Of a DNA stretch of 64,000 nucleotides, positions 50,124 to 59,939 are shown one piece after another (the first letter of the stretch is position 1; every line of letters starts with the position of its first letter). The notes beneath the pieces are model-generated. The model was not told the origin of the DNA and made no database searches. It saw only the letters and a list, made by a program, of their open reading frames with translations. A program made the translations under genes and the position numbers. The stretch covers positions 806,001 to 870,000 of the forward strand of contig CATOTJ020000002.1 in NCBI GenBank assembly GCA_951813525.2, given 5' to 3'. This stretch comes from Thermohalobaculum sp951813525 (GTDB lineage: Bacteria > Pseudomonadota > Alphaproteobacteria > Rhodobacterales > Rhodobacteraceae).

Positions 50124-51320
50124 TCAGGTGACGCGAGAGCGTTCTTTGAAGCGTGGTTGGTCCCAAATTCGCTGGTCCAGGATCTCGGCCAGATGTCTTG
50201 CAGCAGACCGAACTTCATCCTCGGTTGTATATAGCGGCGTAAACCCAAACCGCATGATGTCGGGTGCGCGAAAATCTCCGATTACGCCGCGTTCGATCAA
50301 CGCCTGCATTACAGCATAGCCCTGCTCCAACCTGAACGAGATCTGGCTGCCTCTTTTTGCGCCGTCGCGCGGCGAGGCTAATGTCAGCCCGTGGCCGGCA
50401 CATCGGGTTTCGACTTCGTCGATGAAGCCCTCCGAGAGTGCCAAAGATCGTTCCCTTACGTCGTTGAGATCGATGTCATCCCAGAGCTGTAGCGCTGATT
50501 CCAAAACGGCGAGGGACAGGATCGGCGGCGTTCCGACGCGCATGCGTTCGATACCCTGCGCCGGGGTGTACCCCGTATCAAAGTCAAACGGCGCCGCGTG
50601 GCCCAACCAACCCGAGAGGGCAGGGGCGATCCGGTCCTGGTGGTCGGGCCGGACATAAAGAAATGCGGGCGCACCTGGGCCACCATTAAGGTACTTGTAT
50701 CCACAGCCAACGGCGAAGTCTGCATTTGTTCCAGTCAGATCAACCGGGAAGGCTCCGGCGGAATGGGCCAGATCCCATATGGCAATGGCACCCATCTCGT
50801 GTGCTCGCGCGGTCAGCGCGCCCATGTCGTGAAGGCGGCCCGTCCGGTAATCGACTTCGGTCAGCATCACAACGGCGACGGTTTCGTCGATGTTTTCCGA
50901 TACCTGCTCGGGATCGACCAATCGCAATTCGTGGCGCCCGCCCAACTGGCGCAGCAGGCCCTCGGCCATGTAGAGATCGGTCGGAAAGTTGCCGGTGTCT
51001 GACAGAATGACACCGCGGTCTGGATTGAGTGAAATCGCTGCAGACAAGACCTTATGCACATTGATTGATGTCGAATCTGCAGCAACGACCGTCCCGGGCG
51101 CTGCGCCGATCAGGCGCGCGATTCTGTCCCCGACGCGCGTGGGCAGGTCCATCCACCCGGCCTCATTCCAACCTCGGATCAGCATCGTGCCCCATTCGTC
51201 GTCCAGAGTTTGGACCAACCGCGCGCGTATGCGCCGGGGCAGCGGGCCCAAAGAATTCCCATCCAGGTAGATCACATCTTCAGGCAGTTCGAACGCGTCG
51301 CGTTTGGGGAGAGAGGGCAT
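50124..51320 (-). CDS. kynU: Kynureninase
   Basis: The 398-residue PLP enzyme cleaves kynurenine or 3-hydroxykynurenine to (hydroxy)anthranilate and alanine. Motifs: VIYLDGNSLGPLPRR, DSTSINVHKVLSAA, WDLAHSAGAFPVDL and the PLP Lys in GCGYKYLNGGPGAPAF. The ATG at 51320 has an AGGTGGA site; in-frame upstream starts to 51380 lack one. No other kynurenine-pathway gene is near. Confidence 0.93.
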   Translation of the reverse strand: MPSLPKRDAFELPEDVIYLDGNSLGPLPRRIRARLVQTLDDEWGTMLIRGWNEAGWMDLPTRVGDRIARLIGAAPGTVVAADSTSINVHKVLSAAISLNPDRGVILSDTGNFPTDLYMAEGLLRQLGGRHELRLVDPEQVSENIDETVAVVMLTEVDYRTGRLHDMGALTARAHEMGAIAIWDLAHSAGAFPVDLTGTNADFAVGCGYKYLNGGPGAPAFLYVRPDHQDRIAPALSGWLGHAAPFDFDTGYTPAQGIERMRVGTPPILSLAVLESALQLWDDIDLNDVRERSLALSEGFIDEVETRCAGHGLTLASPRDGAKRGSQISFRLEQGYAVMQALIERGVIGDFRAPDIMRFGFTPLYTTEDEVRSAARHLAEILDQRIWDQPRFKERSRVT

Positions 51321-51389
51321 TGGTCCACCTGTCGTAATCACGGTCCCAATGCGGATACGCGGATGATTGCGGTCCCGCAATAGCTGCCG

Positions 51390-52202
51390 TCACTCGGTTA
51401 CAGCGGTCCGCAGGAATTCAATGATATCGGAACCGGCACCGTGTAGGCGCAGGTCATTGTGCCTTCCGCCGGGATAGACGATCATCTTGCGTCGCGCGAC
51501 CACGGCGCCGAACAGCCTTTTCGCCTGCGACAACGGAATAACGCGGTCGTCATCGCCATGCACGATGAGGACTGGGGCCTCTACCACCTTTATCGCGCTC
51601 AGCGAATCCCATTTTTCGTCCGAGAGTATCAGACATGCCGGGATGACTGGAAAGCGGTGCTGGGCCGTTTCGCACAACCTCGCAAATGGCGTCTCCAGGA
51701 CCAAAGCCATGGCCGGTCGGCGGGCAGCGACCTGAACTGCCACCGCAGCACCCAAGCTGGTGCCATAAAGGATTGGTGGGCGATCAGATGGGATAACACG
51801 GTCATAAAGCGCCAGTGCATCGCTGACGATTGCGTTCTGCCGCGGCTTGCCCGGCGCACCACCGGCGCCACGGTAATTCAGCGCGACAACGCCGTAGCCT
51901 TGTAAAACAAATTCACGCAGTCTCGGTGCATTCGATGGCAGGGAACCGGCATTCCCCATGAAATAGAGGATCGTTCGGTGCTTACCGGTTGCCTGCACAT
52001 GCCAAAATAGAACCTCCGTCCCATCGACAGCGGCGAAACTGCCCGCGATGGCACCGGGCAAGCCACTCACTTGCCGGGCATCGGTCCAGTCGCGAAAAGG
52101 ATAGATCAATCCATGGCGAAAAATCAGCAACCCGGCGCAGGTCGCCAGCCAAACCACAAGGACAATTCCCAATCCCCGCAAAACAAGCGAGCGAAGGCGC
52201 AT
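51390..52202 (-). CDS. Alpha/beta hydrolase with N-terminal membrane anchor
   Basis: The 270-residue protein starts with a membrane helix (VLRGLGIVLVVWLATCAGLL), then the alpha/beta hydrolase core: YFMGNAGSLPSN, ALNYRGAGGAPGKP, nucleophile elbow LYGTSLGAAVAV, VHGDDDRVIP and a late GGRHNDL His. It is probably periplasmic-facing or membrane-bound. The substrate is unknown. Confidence 0.85.
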   Translation of the reverse strand: MRLRSLVLRGLGIVLVVWLATCAGLLIFRHGLIYPFRDWTDARQVSGLPGAIAGSFAAVDGTEVLFWHVQATGKHRTILYFMGNAGSLPSNAPRLREFVLQGYGVVALNYRGAGGAPGKPRQNAIVSDALALYDRVIPSDRPPILYGTSLGAAVAVQVAARRPAMALVLETPFARLCETAQHRFPVIPACLILSDEKWDSLSAIKVVEAPVLIVHGDDDRVIPLSQAKRLFGAVVARRKMIVYPGGRHNDLRLHGAGSDIIEFLRTAVTE

Positions 52203-52329
52203 CGATCAATCAGCCTCTTTCCAACGTGACGTTGGACGCAGTTTAACGGTTGCCACCCGTCAATATAACGGAGATATCGTGCAAAGTGGTGGGATCAACC
52301 GCTTGGTTGCCTGCTTTGCCGCGCTTCAC

Positions 52330-52464
52330 TCAGGTTTGAGTAAGCGCCATAAAGATCAATACGACACCGATGATGACCAATGTCCGCACAGTCCAGGTCA
52401 AAAACCCTGCGTAAGTTTTTTCCTGTTCGGTGACATCCATATTGCCATGAGTATGGTCAGCCAT
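52330..52464 (-). CDS. aa3-type cytochrome c oxidase subunit IV
   Basis: This 44-residue protein begins MADHTHGNMDVTEQEKTYAG and then has one membrane helix (WTVRTLVIIGVVLIFMAL). This is the bacterial aa3-oxidase subunit IV of Rhodobacter/Paracoccus type. It is too short for usual gene-length filters. It is far from the main oxidase genes, as is common for this subunit. The rest of the gap, 52203-52329, shows nothing else. Confidence 0.88.
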   Translation of the reverse strand: MADHTHGNMDVTEQEKTYAGFLTWTVRTLVIIGVVLIFMALTQT

Positions 52465-52557
52465 CGCGTGCCTCTTGGTACATCAGATTAGGTTCCCCTT
52501 TCGTACAGCCCGATGTCCGGCCATGCAATCCTGGAAGCCGCGGGCGTGTTGCCGCAC

Positions 52558-53145
52558 TCAACTGTCCCACCGCAATGCGGCATCCAACCGGTCAAAGCCC
52601 CAGAAAAGTTCCTGACCCAAAACGAAAGTCGGTGCGCCGAAAATCCCTTTCTGGCGTGCCTCGTCGACGGCCGAACGCAGACGCGGGCGATTTTCGTCGC
52701 AAACCGCTGCTTCTGCGGTCAAAACGGGGTCGCCGCCTGTCGCCGCGATCAGTTCGCGAAGGGTTTCAGGATTTGCGATGTCCGCATGCTCGGCAAATTC
52801 AGCATGAAAGACGGCCCGGCAAAAGTCTGCACCCCATGGCTGATCCAAAGCCGCGATCGCGAACCGCGCTGCCAGGATCGAATTTGCTGGAAACGGATCG
52901 GGCGGGCGAAAGGCCAATCCCTCGGCTGCACAGATCCGGGCCAAATCGCGCCACATATAGCGACCTTTGGCGGCTTGCAGATTGAATGGGCTGTCATCCC
53001 AACCCTGATCGGCAAAAATTGGCCCCAGTGTAATTGGCCGCCAAATGACCCGCCGACCTTCAGCGTGCTCCTGGATTTTCATCGCCGCCGGATAGGAATA
53101 GGGGGATGCAAAGTCGAACCAAAATTCGATATCCCGGTCGCTCAT
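52558..53145 (-). CDS. 2-hydroxychromene-2-carboxylate isomerase / DsbA-like family protein
   Basis: The 195-residue protein has the thioredoxin-fold start IEFWFDFASPYSYPAAM with the catalytic Ser, and GIFGAPTFVLGQELFWGFDR near the end, as in HCCA isomerases and kappa-class GSTs. Length fits. There is no CxxC. The real substrate in this organism is uncertain. Confidence 0.87.
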   Translation of the reverse strand: MSDRDIEFWFDFASPYSYPAAMKIQEHAEGRRVIWRPITLGPIFADQGWDDSPFNLQAAKGRYMWRDLARICAAEGLAFRPPDPFPANSILAARFAIAALDQPWGADFCRAVFHAEFAEHADIANPETLRELIAATGGDPVLTAEAAVCDENRPRLRSAVDEARQKGIFGAPTFVLGQELFWGFDRLDAALRWDS

Positions 53146-53201
53146 CACTTATCGCTTAGTGCCTAGAGCCACTGGTTCCCGACGGCGAGCTGCCTGGAGC
53201 A

Positions 53202-53732
53202 TCAGGACTGATCCACAGGCCCTTCCGCGGCAGCGTCGGCATAATTGCGCCGGGCAGGTGCGGATCCGGCAGCTTCAGCAGCCTGCTCCATCCTGGACCG
53301 CAGCTCGAAACCGATGCGGCGCGGCTCTTCCTCGATCTTCGGCATGGCCTTCAGCATCACGTTCAGTTGGCTTACATGTTGCAATAGCTGGGTTTTCGCG
53401 CCTGAGGGATCGGTTCCGTAAAACGTGACGATGTCCGGCGCAAAGAACCCAAGGCCCTGAATGTGCAGCGCGCCGGCGTCCGATCCGGCAAACCCCATGC
53501 CGACCTCGTGGTCGTGGTCCAGCCCCTCTTCGAACTTCTGCAGATAGATGATCAGGCGCTCATAAGCCCACTGCGCAGGGGTTTTATCGTTTTCGGATTG
53601 CCGGGCCAGAACGTCAGGCAGCGGTTGGTTTTCGGCGCATTCACCGTCAGGACAGTCCGTCCGGACAGCCCCGGCATCAGGCAGTATCGGCGCCGTGCGC
53701 AGCTGGCCGCCGATCTCGTAGCTGATCGTCAT
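53202..53732 (-). CDS. Conserved protein of unknown function (DUF6173-like)
   Basis: The 176-residue cytoplasmic protein has a mid-region AQWAYERLIIYLQKFEEGLD followed by GMGFAGSDAGALHIQGLGFF and an Ala-rich end. I recall similar roseobacter proteins in DUF6173 but cannot confirm it. The ATG at 53732 begins MTISYEIGGQ. Confidence 0.65.
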   Translation of the reverse strand: MTISYEIGGQLRTAPILPDAGAVRTDCPDGECAENQPLPDVLARQSENDKTPAQWAYERLIIYLQKFEEGLDHDHEVGMGFAGSDAGALHIQGLGFFAPDIVTFYGTDPSGAKTQLLQHVSQLNVMLKAMPKIEEEPRRIGFELRSRMEQAAEAAGSAPARRNYADAAAEGPVDQS

Positions 53733-53780
53733 ATCTCGCCTCCACCGCCCCGTCGTTACGCGCGAATACAATTCATCGCA

Positions 53781-54815
53781 TCAGGCGACTGAATAGATCC
53801 AGGCGTCATCCACCAGTTCACGCAGGACACGGCCTGACTGGTGCAAGTGATTCATATGGGCAACAGACTCCGCCAACGCCAGCCCATATTGCGTGCCCGT
53901 GATCTCGCGTTTGAAGATCGGCAAAAACAGCTGCGCAGCAGATTTCGGCCCATTTTTGTTTAGCGCATCGAGAATACGCTCGAGCGCATGTTCATGGTTC
54001 TCGATCAACTGCACCAGACGAAAATCAGCCCCGCGGAACGGCGCCTTGTGACCAGGTAAGATCAAAGGGTCAGTTCCCTCGGCGACCAAGCGCAGGCGGC
54101 GGCAGCTTTCCAGCCATTCGCCCAGGGGATCGGCTTCCGGTTCCATTGCCCAGACACCGATATTGGAGGAAATCCCCGGGATGATTTGATCGCCGGCCAA
54201 AACGACATCGTCCGTCCAGAAGGTCGCGTGGTCGCTGGCATGGCCATGCCCGAAATGCACCGTCCAGTCGCGCCCGCCCATTGCGATCACGTCGCCTTCG
54301 GCAATGGCGCGGTACCCCCAGGGGATATCCATGACCCGAAGGCGCCACGGCGGTTCTTTTGCGTAGGCTTCGACATCGGCCGGGGGTTGTCCGGCGCGGC
54401 GACGAAATTCGACCGCTTCGCGCGGCTGCTCTTCGTAAGGGTCCAGTTGCATCATCCGGGCCTGAGAGTAACCCAATCGGGTCATCCACAGTTCAGCGCC
54501 CTTGTCGATGAACCAGCCCAGTAGGCCGATGTGATCCGGGTGATGATGGGTGGCAATCACGCGCCCGACCGGCTTTCCGCTGAACTGCCGCTCGAGCAGC
54601 GCAGTCCAGCCTTCGCGCGCGCTGTTGCGGTTCAGCCCGGTATCGATCACCGTCCAACTGTCGCCTTCATCAACGACATAGCAGTTTACGTGATCCAGCC
54701 GCATAGGCAGGGGCGAACGCAGCCAGAAAATGCCGTCGGCAACCTCGATCGTCTCGGCAGGCAGTGGCGGCTCTTCCCAGGGAAATCGCAACGGCGGTTG
54801 GTGTGGTGCGTCCAT
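53781..54815 (-). CDS. Metallo-beta-lactamase-fold hydrolase
   Basis: The 344-residue protein has the metal motif IATHHHPDHIGLLGW near residue 90, GHGHASDHATFW, LAGDQIIPGISSN and LPGHKAPFRG. It resembles GloB/RNase-J-unrelated MBL hydrolases that act on thioesters or esters. Its start overlaps the stop of the acyl-CoA dehydrogenase (TGATG), so the two are coupled and a role in thioester hydrolysis is plausible. Confidence 0.88.
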   Translation of the reverse strand: MDAPHQPPLRFPWEEPPLPAETIEVADGIFWLRSPLPMRLDHVNCYVVDEGDSWTVIDTGLNRNSAREGWTALLERQFSGKPVGRVIATHHHPDHIGLLGWFIDKGAELWMTRLGYSQARMMQLDPYEEQPREAVEFRRRAGQPPADVEAYAKEPPWRLRVMDIPWGYRAIAEGDVIAMGGRDWTVHFGHGHASDHATFWTDDVVLAGDQIIPGISSNIGVWAMEPEADPLGEWLESCRRLRLVAEGTDPLILPGHKAPFRGADFRLVQLIENHEHALERILDALNKNGPKSAAQLFLPIFKREITGTQYGLALAESVAHMNHLHQSGRVLRELVDDAWIYSVA

Positions 54816-56509
54816 CAGGCCGTCAACCTCTCGGCATTCAAAGCATAAAGTGGTTCGGCGCCCTGCATCGCGGCAGCACATTCTGCAATTGCCCGCGGAA
54901 GGATCTGACGAATATAGAACGCTGCGATCGCCTGGCGCTCATCGGACCCCGACTTACTTGCGCCGCGGAGGAGGTAATGACCACCCAACGTCATGCCCCA
55001 GGCCCGAAGATAGGGCATCGAACCGGCCAGCCGGTCATTAATGGCTGGCGCTTGCAGCATCCAATCCGTTGCGTCCAAAAGCGCGCCCTGTGCCTGTGCC
55101 AGAAGTGGGCCAAGGTTCGGGTCGTTGTCCATTGTCTCGGCGATTTCGTTCAGCATCCCGCGCGCGGCATCGCCGCCATCTGACAGTTTTCGGCCCACCA
55201 GGTCCGCTGCTTGAATGCCGTTGGTGCCTTCATAGATCGCCGTCACCCGTACATCGCGCAGGAATTGGGCTGCCCCGGTTTCTTCGACAAACCCCATGCC
55301 GCCATGGACCTGAATACCCATTTGGGCAACTTCGATCCCGGTCTCGGTCCCCATCGCCTTTGCGATCGGCGTCAGAAACGCGCCGCGTGCCTTATGCCGG
55401 GCATCGCCGGTTCGCCCCAAGTCCAACGAAAGTGCAGTGTCATAGCAGATACATCGGGCTACCTGTGTCGATGCCTTCATGGTCATCAGCATCCGGCGCA
55501 CATCCACGTGCCCCACGATCGTGTCCGAACCGTCAGCAGTGCGGCCCTGTTTGCGCTCCATCGCGAAGGCCATGGCCTTTTGGGTTGCCGCTTCGGCGAT
55601 CCCCAGGCCTTCGACGCCGACGCCCAGGCGTGCATTGTTCATCATCGTGAACATCGCAGCCATGCCGCCGTTTTCCGGCCCCACCATCCAGCCGGTCGCG
55701 CCATCATATTCCATCACAGCGGTTGGGGAGCCATGCAAACCAAGTTTGTGCTCTAGACTGACCACACGCAGAGAATTCGCGACACAGGGATTGCCATCGG
55801 CGTCGGGGATCAGTTTTGGCACGATAAACAGGCTGATGCCCTTCGTCCCGCCGACGCCGTCCGGCAGGCGGGCCAAAACCAGATGGCAAACATTGCCGTT
55901 CAGATCATGGTCGCCCCATGAGATATAAATTTTTTGCCCGCTGATCGAATAGGTTCCGTCACCATTTGGCACGGCTTTAGAGGTCAAAGCACCAACATCG
56001 GATCCTGCCTGCGGTTCGGTCAGGTTCATCGTCCCCGACCATTCGCCCGATATCAGCTTCGGCAGATAAAGCGCCTTGATCTCGTCCGAGGCGTGGGCTT
56101 CCAACGCTTCAATCTGGCCTTGTGTCATCAGCGGGTTGAGACTGAGCGAAAGGCACGCCGAAGCCATCATCTCGTTGATATATGTCGCAAAGCTGATCGG
56201 CAGGCCCATGCCGCCATATTCGGTTCCTGCCGTAATCCCTGTCCAACCACCTTCAGCAACGGCGTCATAGGCGGCCTGATACCCGGGCGAACATCGCACA
56301 ACACCATTTTCCAAACGGGCGGGATGCAGGTCGCCATCGCGGTTGACAGGCGCCAGCGCGCCTTCCGCCATCTTCGCGGCCTCTTCCAAAATTGCGGCCC
56401 GCAGATCATCTGTAGCCTCGCCGAACCGGTCCGTATCGGCCAGCCGCGACTGGCCCACGATCTGTTCAGCGCAAAAAATCATTTCCGCCGTTGGTGCACG
56501 ATAGGTCAT
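54815..56509 (-). CDS. Acyl-CoA dehydrogenase, DmdC-like
   Basis: The 564-residue flavoprotein is longer than ordinary acyl-CoA dehydrogenases and has the C-terminal extension of the 3-methylmercaptopropionyl-CoA dehydrogenase (DmdC)/long family. Motifs: NLTEPQAGSDVGAL, ISWGDHDLNGNVCHLVLAR and the catalytic Glu in TAIYEGTNGIQAADLV near residue 430. DmdC acts in DMSP demethylation, common in roseobacters; the sequence alone does not prove this substrate. It is coupled to the MBL hydrolase gene. Confidence 0.88.
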   Translation of the reverse strand: MTYRAPTAEMIFCAEQIVGQSRLADTDRFGEATDDLRAAILEEAAKMAEGALAPVNRDGDLHPARLENGVVRCSPGYQAAYDAVAEGGWTGITAGTEYGGMGLPISFATYINEMMASACLSLSLNPLMTQGQIEALEAHASDEIKALYLPKLISGEWSGTMNLTEPQAGSDVGALTSKAVPNGDGTYSISGQKIYISWGDHDLNGNVCHLVLARLPDGVGGTKGISLFIVPKLIPDADGNPCVANSLRVVSLEHKLGLHGSPTAVMEYDGATGWMVGPENGGMAAMFTMMNNARLGVGVEGLGIAEAATQKAMAFAMERKQGRTADGSDTIVGHVDVRRMLMTMKASTQVARCICYDTALSLDLGRTGDARHKARGAFLTPIAKAMGTETGIEVAQMGIQVHGGMGFVEETGAAQFLRDVRVTAIYEGTNGIQAADLVGRKLSDGGDAARGMLNEIAETMDNDPNLGPLLAQAQGALLDATDWMLQAPAINDRLAGSMPYLRAWGMTLGGHYLLRGASKSGSDERQAIAAFYIRQILPRAIAECAAAMQGAEPLYALNAERLTA

Positions 56510-56651
56510 CTCTCTCCCCCATCTCAGGGTTGCAGGCTTATCCTGCCAAAGGTTAGGTCAACGAACTGTGTTCGGCAAATCCCTGCCGCGCTATCGGGGC
56601 AGGGGGATTCGGACAAGACCGACCTTATGGAACATCCCGCAGGTGATGGAC

Positions 56652-57608
56652 ATGACGGACAGGATCGCACCGGACGATGCCGGCATTGCCAGGGCTGCAG
56701 GAATGCTACTTGCCGGCGAGTTGGTCGCATTTCCGACCGAGACTGTTTATGGCCTGGGCGCTGATGCGACAAATCCGAACGCGGTGGCAGCGATTTATGC
56801 CGCCAAGGAGCGACCGGATTTCAACCCGCTTATCGTGCATGTTTCGGATCAATGGGCGGCCGAGGCTCTGATCGATTTGCCGCCTAATGGGCGCGCACTC
56901 GCGGCTGCCTTTTGGCCAGGTCCGTTAACCATCGTCGCCCCGATTAAACAGGGTACCGGTGTTGCCGATGGTGTCACGGCAGGTCTGCTTACGTTGGCCG
57001 TTCGCGTTCCCGCAAACCGGGTTGCCAAAGAACTGTTGCATCTGGTCGGCCGCCCTGTGGCCGCCCCTTCTGCAAATCCATCCGGAGGTGTCAGCCCGAC
57101 GACTGCCGCCCATGTTAGGGACGGCCTCGGCGGTCGGATCGCGGCGGTTTTGGATGGCGGGCCATGCACGGTTGGGCTTGAATCCACAATTATAGGTTTC
57201 GGCGATGGCCAGCCGATTTTGCTGCGCCCAGGCGGGCTTGAGGTCGAGGAGATCCGTGCCCGGACCGGGATTACGGTTCTGCCAAGGCTTGGCGATGACA
57301 TTACTGCCCCGGGACAAATGGCAAGCCACTATGCGCCGAATGTGTCATTGAGATTGGATGCAGAAGCGCCGGGTGAAGGCGAGCTCTGGCTGGGCTTTGG
57401 GCCGGATCCAGAGGGCGCCGAGGGTCATTCATTGTCGCCCTCCGGTGATCTAAAAGAAGCCGCTGCGCGTCTGTTCGCCTCCCTTCGTAGATTGGACGCC
57501 GAGGCAGGGCCGGAAGGCAGGATTGCCGTCGCGCCGATCCCAGAGTTCGGCCTCGGTCGGGCAATAAACGACCGGTTGCGCCGTGCCGCTGCGCCGCGAG
57601 AGTTGTAA
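56652..57608 (+). CDS. L-threonylcarbamoyladenylate synthase, Sua5 type
   Basis: The 318-residue enzyme makes threonylcarbamoyl-AMP for tRNA t6A. The YrdC-like domain has VAFPTETVYGLGADATNP and KERPDFNPLIVHVSD, APSANPSGGVSPTTAAH; a linker TAPGQMASHYAPN joins the C-terminal Sua5 domain. The ATG at 56652 has an AGGTGA site. Confidence 0.93.
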   Translation: MTDRIAPDDAGIARAAGMLLAGELVAFPTETVYGLGADATNPNAVAAIYAAKERPDFNPLIVHVSDQWAAEALIDLPPNGRALAAAFWPGPLTIVAPIKQGTGVADGVTAGLLTLAVRVPANRVAKELLHLVGRPVAAPSANPSGGVSPTTAAHVRDGLGGRIAAVLDGGPCTVGLESTIIGFGDGQPILLRPGGLEVEEIRARTGITVLPRLGDDITAPGQMASHYAPNVSLRLDAEAPGEGELWLGFGPDPEGAEGHSLSPSGDLKEAAARLFASLRRLDAEAGPEGRIAVAPIPEFGLGRAINDRLRRAAAPREL

Positions 57609-57682
57609 ATTTCGTTTTGTCGACAGCCCGAACGCCGGTGTTAAGATTCCGGGGAAATCCAAATGGCGGACAGGTGGCCGAA

Positions 57683-59101
57683 ATGAGTGCCCTGATTGAT
57701 CCAACCCTCGACGACCTGTCGGTTCTGACCGGTATCGTTCAGGGCGCCGTGCGTCAGGGCGATGATGCCGCCCCCTATTTGGCCGAGCCGCGCGATCAGG
57801 TCGTCGGACGCGCGGCGTTGGTTCTGCGACCCGGATCGACCGAAGAGGTAGCAGGGATTGTCCGGCATTGTGCCGGCCGCTGCATTGGGATCGTGCCCCA
57901 CGGTGGCGGCACCGGTTTGGTCGGTGGCCAGGTCCAGCCCGGTGGGACACTGCCCATCGTGGTATCGTTGGACCGTATGGCCCGCATCCGCGCCGTAATT
58001 CCCGATGAAAACCTGCTGATCGCCGATGCAGGCGTAATCCTGCAAGATATCCAACGCGCCGCCGAAGAAGTTGGACGGTTGTTTCCGCTTTCGTTGGCAT
58101 CCGAAGGATCCTGCCGGATCGGCGGAAATCTTTCGACCAACGCGGGCGGGGTGCAAGTGCTGCGGTATGGAAATGCCCGTGACCTTTGTCTGGGGATCGA
58201 GGCGGTCTTGCCGAACGGGGAAATCCTGAACGGCCTGAACCGGCTGCGCAAAGACAATACCGGCTATGATCTACGGCATCTGTTGCTGGGGGCAGAGGGG
58301 ACGCTGGGCATTTTAACCGCCGCAGTTCTGAAGCTGTTCCCGCAGCCCGGCGCCACGGTCACGGCGATGCTGACAGTGTCGTCCCCGCGTGTGGCCGTGT
58401 CGCTGCTCCACCATCTGCGGGGTGCCTTGGGTGACCAGGTCACGGGGTTCGAGCTGATCCACGGGAACGGCGTCGCCTTTGTGCAGCGGTTTCACGACAT
58501 GATGGACCCACTGGCCGATGCGCCGGAATGGCGTGTGCTCGCCGAAATCATCGGCCCTGCCGACAGCGACTTGTCAGAACGCGTCGAGGCAGTCTTTGAA
58601 ACTGCTTTCGAAGCAGAACTGGCATCGGATGGGGTCGTTGCTTCGTCAGAGGCGCAGCGCACTGCCATGTGGCAGCTTCGCGAAACCATCCCAGAGGCGA
58701 ATCGCAAGGTTGGCGCGATTTCATCGCACGATATCTCGATCCCGATAAGCCGGATCGCCGATTTCATCGACCAGGGCGATAAGATTTTGGCGGTGATCGA
58801 CGCTGATATGATCACCAACTGTTTCGGACATCTGGGCGACGGTAATCTTCATTACAACGTATTCCCGCCCGAGGGCCGGACACGTGACGCCTTCGCCAAT
58901 CGCAAGGCCGAGGTGGCGCGGGCGATCTACGATCTTGTGGCAGACTATGACGGTTCAATCAGTGCAGAGCATGGAATTGGCCGGTTCAAGACCGAAGATC
59001 TGATACGTTATGGCGACCCGGCGAAAATCGCGGCAATGCGGGCGATCAAAGCGGCGTTGGACCCGGCCGGTATCATGAACCCGGGCGCGGTCATCGGATA
59101 G
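57683..59101 (+). CDS. FAD-linked oxidoreductase (D-2-hydroxyglutarate/D-lactate dehydrogenase family)
   Basis: The 472-residue flavoprotein has the FAD-binding motif PHGGGTGLVGGQVQP, GGNLSTNAGGVQVLRYGN, HLGDGNLHYNVFPPEG (metal His) and SAEHGIGRFKTED. It oxidises a 2-hydroxy acid; the exact one is not clear. The ATG at 57683 has an AGGTGG site and gives the usual N-terminus. Confidence 0.88.
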   Translation: MSALIDPTLDDLSVLTGIVQGAVRQGDDAAPYLAEPRDQVVGRAALVLRPGSTEEVAGIVRHCAGRCIGIVPHGGGTGLVGGQVQPGGTLPIVVSLDRMARIRAVIPDENLLIADAGVILQDIQRAAEEVGRLFPLSLASEGSCRIGGNLSTNAGGVQVLRYGNARDLCLGIEAVLPNGEILNGLNRLRKDNTGYDLRHLLLGAEGTLGILTAAVLKLFPQPGATVTAMLTVSSPRVAVSLLHHLRGALGDQVTGFELIHGNGVAFVQRFHDMMDPLADAPEWRVLAEIIGPADSDLSERVEAVFETAFEAELASDGVVASSEAQRTAMWQLRETIPEANRKVGAISSHDISIPISRIADFIDQGDKILAVIDADMITNCFGHLGDGNLHYNVFPPEGRTRDAFANRKAEVARAIYDLVADYDGSISAEHGIGRFKTEDLIRYGDPAKIAAMRAIKAALDPAGIMNPGAVIG

Positions 59102-59108
59102 CAACCGG

Positions 59109-59939
59109 TCATGATTGCTCAAAGCGTCGCGCATTTTCCAAAGCAGGGATCTTAGATCGTGCCGCCAGTGCTTCGGTTGGGTCAATTTTTGCCAATGTAA
59201 CGCCTTCGCCCTCACCTCCATTGGCAAGAACCTTGCCCCAGGGATCGATCAGCAATGAATGGCCATAGGTTTCCCGCACCCGCCCGCGCGTTGCCTGGTG
59301 GGTGCCCCATTGTGCGGCTGCAATTACGAAACTGCCAGTCTCGATCGCTCTGGCACGAAGCAGCACCTCCCAGTGCGCCTTGCCGGTTGGCACAGTAAAA
59401 GCGGACGGGGCCGTCAAGATCGTTGCACCGGATTCGGCCAAACTTCGATAAAGCGCCGGGAAGCGCATGTCATAGCAGGTGGTAAGGCCGAACATGGCCC
59501 AAGGTGTCGCCGCGGTCACCGCGCGGTTGCCGGGCCGATACCCTTTGGATTCCCGGTAACTCTCGGCGCCACCCAGGTCGACATCGAACATATGAATTTT
59601 GTCATAGGTTGCGCTGATCGCACCGTCGGGACCGATCAGGAACTGGCGATTGACAAACCGCCCGTCGGGATCACCGGACAGTAAGGCCAGCGAGCCCAGA
59701 GAGATCCAGATCCCCAACTCGACCGACAATTGCTGCGCGCGGGCCAGGGTCTGATCGTCTTCCTGCAGCCGCAGAACTTCGTTTTGCCGGGTCCGGCTGG
59801 CCGAGACGATGTTTGTGACCTCGGGCGTGAAGACGATTTCAGCGCCGCCAGCGGCGGCTTCACGGATCATGACTTCGGTTCGTGGCAGATTCTGCGCCGG
59901 ATCGTCAGAGGAACAGGTTTGGATCAGCGCCAGCTTCAT
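59109..59939 (-). CDS. Carbon-nitrogen hydrolase (nitrilase superfamily, Nit-type amidase)
   Basis: The 276-residue enzyme has the Glu-Lys-Cys triad in VFTPEVTNIV, YDKIHMFDVDLGG and LTTCYDMRFPALYRSL. Nit2-like omega-amidase or Nit1-like deaminated-glutathione amidase activity is likely. Its start overlaps the end of grxC by four bases. Confidence 0.9.
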   Translation of the reverse strand: MKLALIQTCSSDDPAQNLPRTEVMIREAAAGGAEIVFTPEVTNIVSASRTRQNEVLRLQEDDQTLARAQQLSVELGIWISLGSLALLSGDPDGRFVNRQFLIGPDGAISATYDKIHMFDVDLGGAESYRESKGYRPGNRAVTAATPWAMFGLTTCYDMRFPALYRSLAESGATILTAPSAFTVPTGKAHWEVLLRARAIETGSFVIAAAQWGTHQATRGRVRETYGHSLLIDPWGKVLANGGEGEGVTLAKIDPTEALAARSKIPALENARRFEQS

